From Lewinellaceae bacterium (lineage in GTDB: Bacteria; Bacteroidota; Bacteroidia; Chitinophagales; Saprospiraceae), in contig JACJYC010000010.1 in the NCBI GenBank assembly GCA_020636325.1, positions 1 to 64,000 on the forward strand: DNA of 64,000 nucleotides, written 5' to 3'. This document shows, piece by piece, positions 60,695 through 64,000 of the stretch; within the stretch, counting starts at the first letter, position 1, and each line of letters opens with the position of its first letter. Made by a program: the position numbers and the translations under genes. The notes beneath the pieces are model-generated. The model worked only from the letters and a program-made list of their open reading frames with translations, made no database searches and was not told the DNA's origin.

Positions 60695-61933
60695 ATGAAT
60701 TTGCTTGAAAACATCTCACTGGCATTGCGATCTGTCAGAGCCAACCTGCTCAGGGCTGTCCTGACCCTGTTGATCATTGCATTCGGCATCATGGCCCTGG
60801 TCGGCATCCTGACGGCTATCGACAGCGCCATCTATTCCCTGAGCAATAACCTCTCCTATCTCGGGGCCAATACTATCGACATCGACCCCAAGGGCGCCAA
60901 CATCCACGGCCGGCGGGACGGCCGGCAGATCAAACGGGGCGAACCGCTCACTTTCGATCAGGTATCCGATTTCAAGGAGCGTTTCGATTTTCCGAGCCGG
61001 ACAGCCATCGCCATCTGGTGTACCGGCAATACGGTCATCAAGTATAACGACAAAAAAACCAACCCCAATATCGGGATGGTCGGCATAGATGAAAACTATC
61101 TGGAAGCCCGCGGATACGAACTCGAAGCCGGCCGGAACTTCTCAGGCCGCGAAGCGCTCAACGGCGGTTATATCACCATCCTCGCATCCCAGATCGCAAA
61201 AGATCTCTTCAACGACAAGCCGGAAAAAGCCATCAACCAGATCATTTCGGCGGGCAATATCAAGCTCAAGGTCGTCGGCGTGCTGAAATCCAAGGGCTCC
61301 AGCATGAACGAAAGCTCCGACCGCCGCATCCTCATTCCCCTCCAAACCGGAAAGCGCTATTACGGCACTTCGCGCACCAATTATCAGCTGATGGTTGCCG
61401 TGAATGACGCCACGCAAATGGACCAGGCCATCGGGCACGCGACCATGGTGCTGCGCAACGTGCGCGGCCTTACGGCATTCGAGGACAACGACTTCGAGAT
61501 CACCAAAAGCGACGGCCTGATCAGCATCATCAAGGAAAATACCTTCTATTTCCGGATGGCCGCCATCGGCATCGGCATGATCACCCTGCTGGGCGCCGCC
61601 ATCGGCCTGATGAACATCATGCTCGTCAGTGTAACGGAGCGGACCCGCGAGGTCGGCATTTGCAAGGCGCTCGGGGCTACCCGGAAGGCCATTCTCATCC
61701 AATTCCTCACCGAAGCCGTTGTGGTTTGCCAGTTGGGCGGTCTGCTGGGCATTGTGCTCGGCGTACTCGTCGGCAATATCGTCACCATTCTGATGGGCGG
61801 CAACTTCCTCTTTCCCTGGCTCTGGATCACGGTAGCGGTCATTACCTGCATGATCGTAGGGCTGGTATCCGGGCTGTATCCGGCGCTGAAGGCGGCTCGT
61901 CTCGACCCGATCGAGTCGTTGCGGTATGAATAG
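60695..61933 (+). CDS. MacB-type ABC transporter permease
   Basis: 412 aa. TM1 at about residues 20-45, large MacB periplasmic domain (about 55-270), then three TM segments forming the FtsX domain ([39 protein letters not shown]). Usual partner is a LolD-like ATPase; none adjacent. It pumps or extracts lipoprotein-like or peptide substrates by mechanotransmission. Intact. Confidence 0.95.
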   Translation: MNLLENISLALRSVRANLLRAVLTLLIIAFGIMALVGILTAIDSAIYSLSNNLSYLGANTIDIDPKGANIHGRRDGRQIKRGEPLTFDQVSDFKERFDFPSRTAIAIWCTGNTVIKYNDKKTNPNIGMVGIDENYLEARGYELEAGRNFSGREALNGGYITILASQIAKDLFNDKPEKAINQIISAGNIKLKVVGVLKSKGSSMNESSDRRILIPLQTGKRYYGTSRTNYQLMVAVNDATQMDQAIGHATMVLRNVRGLTAFEDNDFEITKSDGLISIIKENTFYFRMAAIGIGMITLLGAAIGLMNIMLVSVTERTREVGICKALGATRKAILIQFLTEAVVVCQLGGLLGIVLGVLVGNIVTILMGGNFLFPWLWITVAVITCMIVGLVSGLYPALKAARLDPIESLRYE

Positions 61934-61948
61934 AATAAAGAGGCGGAA

Positions 61949-62131
61949 TTACGATAAAATCTCTTTCAACGCTATTTTTAATTCCGGGAAAACGGAGGAT
62001 TGCAGGTTGTCTTCATCGCTCAAGGGGGCAAGTCCGGTGAAAGTGCCATTTTTATCCAGTATATAAATCAGTACAATTTTTTCGGCCGGGTTAATGATCC
62101 AATATTCCAGATAACCAATCGAGAGATTTGT
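61949..62131 (-). pseudogene. C-terminal remnant of a Uma2/DUF820 family protein
   Basis: On the minus strand about 60 codons read GYLEYWIINPAEKIVLIYIL, then a linker and LKIALKEILS, ending TAA at 61949. The Uma2 signature (EYWI-DP) is visible, but the PD-(D/E)XK core before it is absent. The rest of the 460-bp gap shows no gene. Confidence 0.6.
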
Positions 62132-62353
62132 CCTAATGAATGCTCAGTCAGCTATGCGAATACCTCTCCATAAAAAAAGCATCAGCGCTGTACCGGGCGG
62201 TAGAACGCTGATCAGAAAGCGACTTTAGATTGCAGGAAAGATTAGAAAAAAATAAGAGAAGATGACAGCAAGAAGTCTTTTCTAATTACGGTGGCAAAAG
62301 TCCAAACCAAAGATGAACTGCAAATTAAAGCAAGGTTAAATTCCAATTAATCT

Positions 62354-62361
62354 TACATTTG
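62354..62361 (+). promoter_or_regulatory. -7 box TACATTTG for the PLP enzyme gene
   Basis: TAnnTTTG match 33 nt before the ATG at 62394. No clear -33 TTTG. Confidence 0.4.
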
Positions 62362-62393
62362 TTAGATCCAACCCGTTTGCTAACCTGTTAAAA

Positions 62394-63665
62394 ATGACCA
62401 CCGTGGAAAAGCGGCAGTTCCTTAAACTCCTGGCCGGCGCAGGCCTTTTTTCAGATACCGCCATCAAGAACATTGAAAAGATCCTGGCAGCCGGTGAAGA
62501 CCAAAGTCCGGAAACGCTGGCCCGAAACGAAGACTTCTGGGCCGAGATCCGGAGCGAGTACCGCCTCAAACCGGATTATATCAACCTGGAAAACGGCTAT
62601 TACTGCTTCATGCCGCGACATACCCTCGAACGCTATATCGAACACCTGCGGGAGGTCAACTATCAGGGATCGTGGTATATGCGCACCGTCCAATGGGACA
62701 ATAAGCGCTCGGCTCAGGCCCGGCTGGCTGAATTGGCCGGCGTCAGCCCCGACGAGGTCATCATCACCCGCAATACCACCGAATCGCTGGATACCGTGAT
62801 CGGCGGCGTCCGTTGGAAAGCCGGGGACGAGGCGGTGTTTGCCGAACAGGACTATTTCTCCATGCAGGAGATGTTCCGCCAGATGCAGGAACGGTACGGG
62901 GTGGTGATCAGAAAGGTCTCCGTGCCCAAACATCCGAAATCGGATGAGGAGATCGTCGACCTGTACGCCTCCGCTATCACCCCCAAAACCAGGCTCCTGA
63001 TGGTCTGCCATATGATCAACATCACGGGCCATATCCTGCCCATCCGCAAGATCTGCGATATGGCGCACAGCAAGGGCTGTGAGGTCATGGTCGACGGCGC
63101 CCACGCTTTCGCCCATATCGATTTCAGGATCCCCGACCTGGATTGCGACTACTATGGCACAAGCCTGCATAAATGGCTCAGCGTGCCGCTCGGCGCCGGT
63201 ATGCTCTACGTCAAAAAGGAAAAGATCAAAGGTTTGTGGCCGCTGTTCGCCGATTTCGGGCACGGCGACGACCATATCTGGAAGCTCAACCACACGGGCA
63301 CCCACCCTGTGCATACCGACCTGGCCATCAACGATGCCCTTGATTTTCACCTCATGATCGGCGCCGACCGCAAGGAGGCCCGCCTGCGTTATATCCAGGA
63401 ATACTGGACGAGCCGGGTGCGCAACCTCCCGAACATCGAAGTGAACACGCCGGCCGAATCGCACCGGGCCTGCGGCATCGCCAATGTCGGGGTCAAAGGC
63501 ATGAAACCCGCCGATATGGCCAAAACCCTGCTGGACAAATACCGGATCTGGACGGTCGCCATCGACGGGGCCGGGGTGCAGGGCTGCCGCATTACGCCGA
63601 ATGTGTATACGACCACCAAAGAATTGGACCGGTTTGTGGCGGCGTTGGAGGAGATGGGGAGGTGA
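62394..63665 (+). CDS. PLP-dependent class V aminotransferase family protein (isopenicillin-N-epimerase-like)
   Basis: 423 aa. The N-terminus KRQFLKLLAGAGLF resembles a Tat-type signal, which occurs in this subgroup. Fold-type I motifs: NRNTTES region (ITRNTTESLDTVI), VDGAHAFAHID with the Asp that holds the pyridine N, and YGTSLHKWLSVPLGAG with the Schiff-base Lys260. Probably acts on amino acids or related thiols (cysteine desulfurase/epimerase group). Substrate unknown. Confidence 0.92.
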   Translation: MTTVEKRQFLKLLAGAGLFSDTAIKNIEKILAAGEDQSPETLARNEDFWAEIRSEYRLKPDYINLENGYYCFMPRHTLERYIEHLREVNYQGSWYMRTVQWDNKRSAQARLAELAGVSPDEVIITRNTTESLDTVIGGVRWKAGDEAVFAEQDYFSMQEMFRQMQERYGVVIRKVSVPKHPKSDEEIVDLYASAITPKTRLLMVCHMINITGHILPIRKICDMAHSKGCEVMVDGAHAFAHIDFRIPDLDCDYYGTSLHKWLSVPLGAGMLYVKKEKIKGLWPLFADFGHGDDHIWKLNHTGTHPVHTDLAINDALDFHLMIGADRKEARLRYIQEYWTSRVRNLPNIEVNTPAESHRACGIANVGVKGMKPADMAKTLLDKYRIWTVAIDGAGVQGCRITPNVYTTTKELDRFVAALEEMGR

Positions 63666-63716
63666 GGGCACACTGCTGGATAAAATGTGCAGAGGGATAG
63701 CGTATAACCAATCGGA

Positions 63717-63748
63717 TTTGGGAGGTTGGATAATAATCCTTAATTTTG
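63717..63748 (+). promoter_or_regulatory. Bacteroidota promoter for the MNT gene
   Basis: TTTG (63717-63720) and TAATTTTG (63741-63748) are 20 nt apart. Transcription would start near 63755, about 10 nt before the TTG start codon, giving an almost leaderless mRNA. Confidence 0.75.
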
Positions 63749-63764
63749 AGGAAACTTATTTAAA

Positions 63765-64000
63765 TTGCAACTTACCAAACAGCAATTAAGCAGTTTAAAG
63801 TTATTTTTTACCGATAAGCCGGTAAAAAAGGTTTATCTTTTTGGCTCTTACGCCCGGGGAGAAGCTGATGAAAACTCAGACGTTGATCTCTATGTCGAGT
63901 TGGATGCAGCCAAAATCGAAACTGCATGGGAATTTTTTGATATGTGGGAAAATGTGCAGCAACTATTAAATAAGAAAGTAGACTTTGCTTCTAAACTCTC
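63765..64000 (+). CDS. MNT-type nucleotidyltransferase, 3' end beyond window
   Basis: At least 78 residues. VYLFGSYARGEADENSDVDL carries the GSx(9)DxD motif of minimal nucleotidyltransferases (MntA/MNT). MNT genes usually sit with a HEPN toxin gene; MNT antitoxins inactivate HEPN by AMPylation. The HEPN partner would lie beyond 64000. Start is TTG at 63765, since a TGA closes the frame at 63747 and no ATG or GTG is available. Strong promoter just upstream. Confidence 0.85.
   Translation, partial: MQLTKQQLSSLKLFFTDKPVKKVYLFGSYARGEADENSDVDLYVELDAAKIETAWEFFDMWENVQQLLNKKVDFASKL

Overview
The window is about 64 kb of a moderately GC-rich Bacteroidota chromosome, most likely from the Saprospiria (Lewinella / Phaeodactylibacter / Haliscomenobacter-like). 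The evidence is: promoters of the Bacteroidota type TTTG-N19/20-TAnnTTTG in front of rplU and at the right edge; lineage-typical families (GYDIA-type GHMP kinase, DUF2480, DUF4221, LytS/LytTR two-component pair, PKD-like surface repeat proteins); and lipoprotein and signal peptides of Bacteroidota style. All names rest on reading motifs by eye; no database search was run.

Layout. 1-11.45 kb is one open frame on the minus strand, cut by the left edge: a secreted protein of more than 3,817 residues with about 24 tandem PKD-like repeats of about 100 aa. 12-17.1 kb holds a decayed GHMP kinase, a REP-associated transposase (RAYT) with its REP elements, a lytic transglycosylase, thymidine kinase and a proline-rich protein. 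17.5-29.8 kb is housekeeping: rplU, an rpmA with an unusual C-terminal extension, a yeast-Fcy1-like cytosine deaminase, a candidate 6S RNA, a fatty acid desaturase, a SPOR protein, rodA, tgt, an LptG-type permease, a LytS/LytR pair, Dabb and GNAT proteins, scpB and DUF2480. 30.3-34.6 kb encodes two exported peptidases and a DJ-1/PfpI lipoprotein.

34.6-48.5 kb looks like an accessory region. Two RND permeases point away from each other at its ends. Between them lie one RND adaptor, two paralogous small HTH proteins, and an AT-richer block of DUF4221 and six-bladed-propeller lipoproteins with an eight-cysteine secreted peptide. Twice the order is short ORF, stem-loop, DUF4221 lipoprotein. This is my best candidate for an undescribed system. 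49-60.5 kb has a lipoprotein, a DUF1501 + DUF1549/DUF1553 cytochrome pair, a large helical protein, a double-glycine-leader peptide, a vWA protein and an OmpA/PD40 protein. 60.7-64 kb has an ABC permease, a Uma2 remnant, a PLP enzyme and the start of an MNT nucleotidyltransferase.

A second theme runs through the window. Nearly every intergenic gap is filled with degenerate short tandem repeats, mostly 7-10 bp units. The commonest is an ACTTACN heptamer in which only the last base varies. They are mixed with dispersed palindromes and an 80-bp dispersed repeat. The repeats reach into genes: one has frameshifted the GHMP kinase, another has been absorbed into an RND permease.
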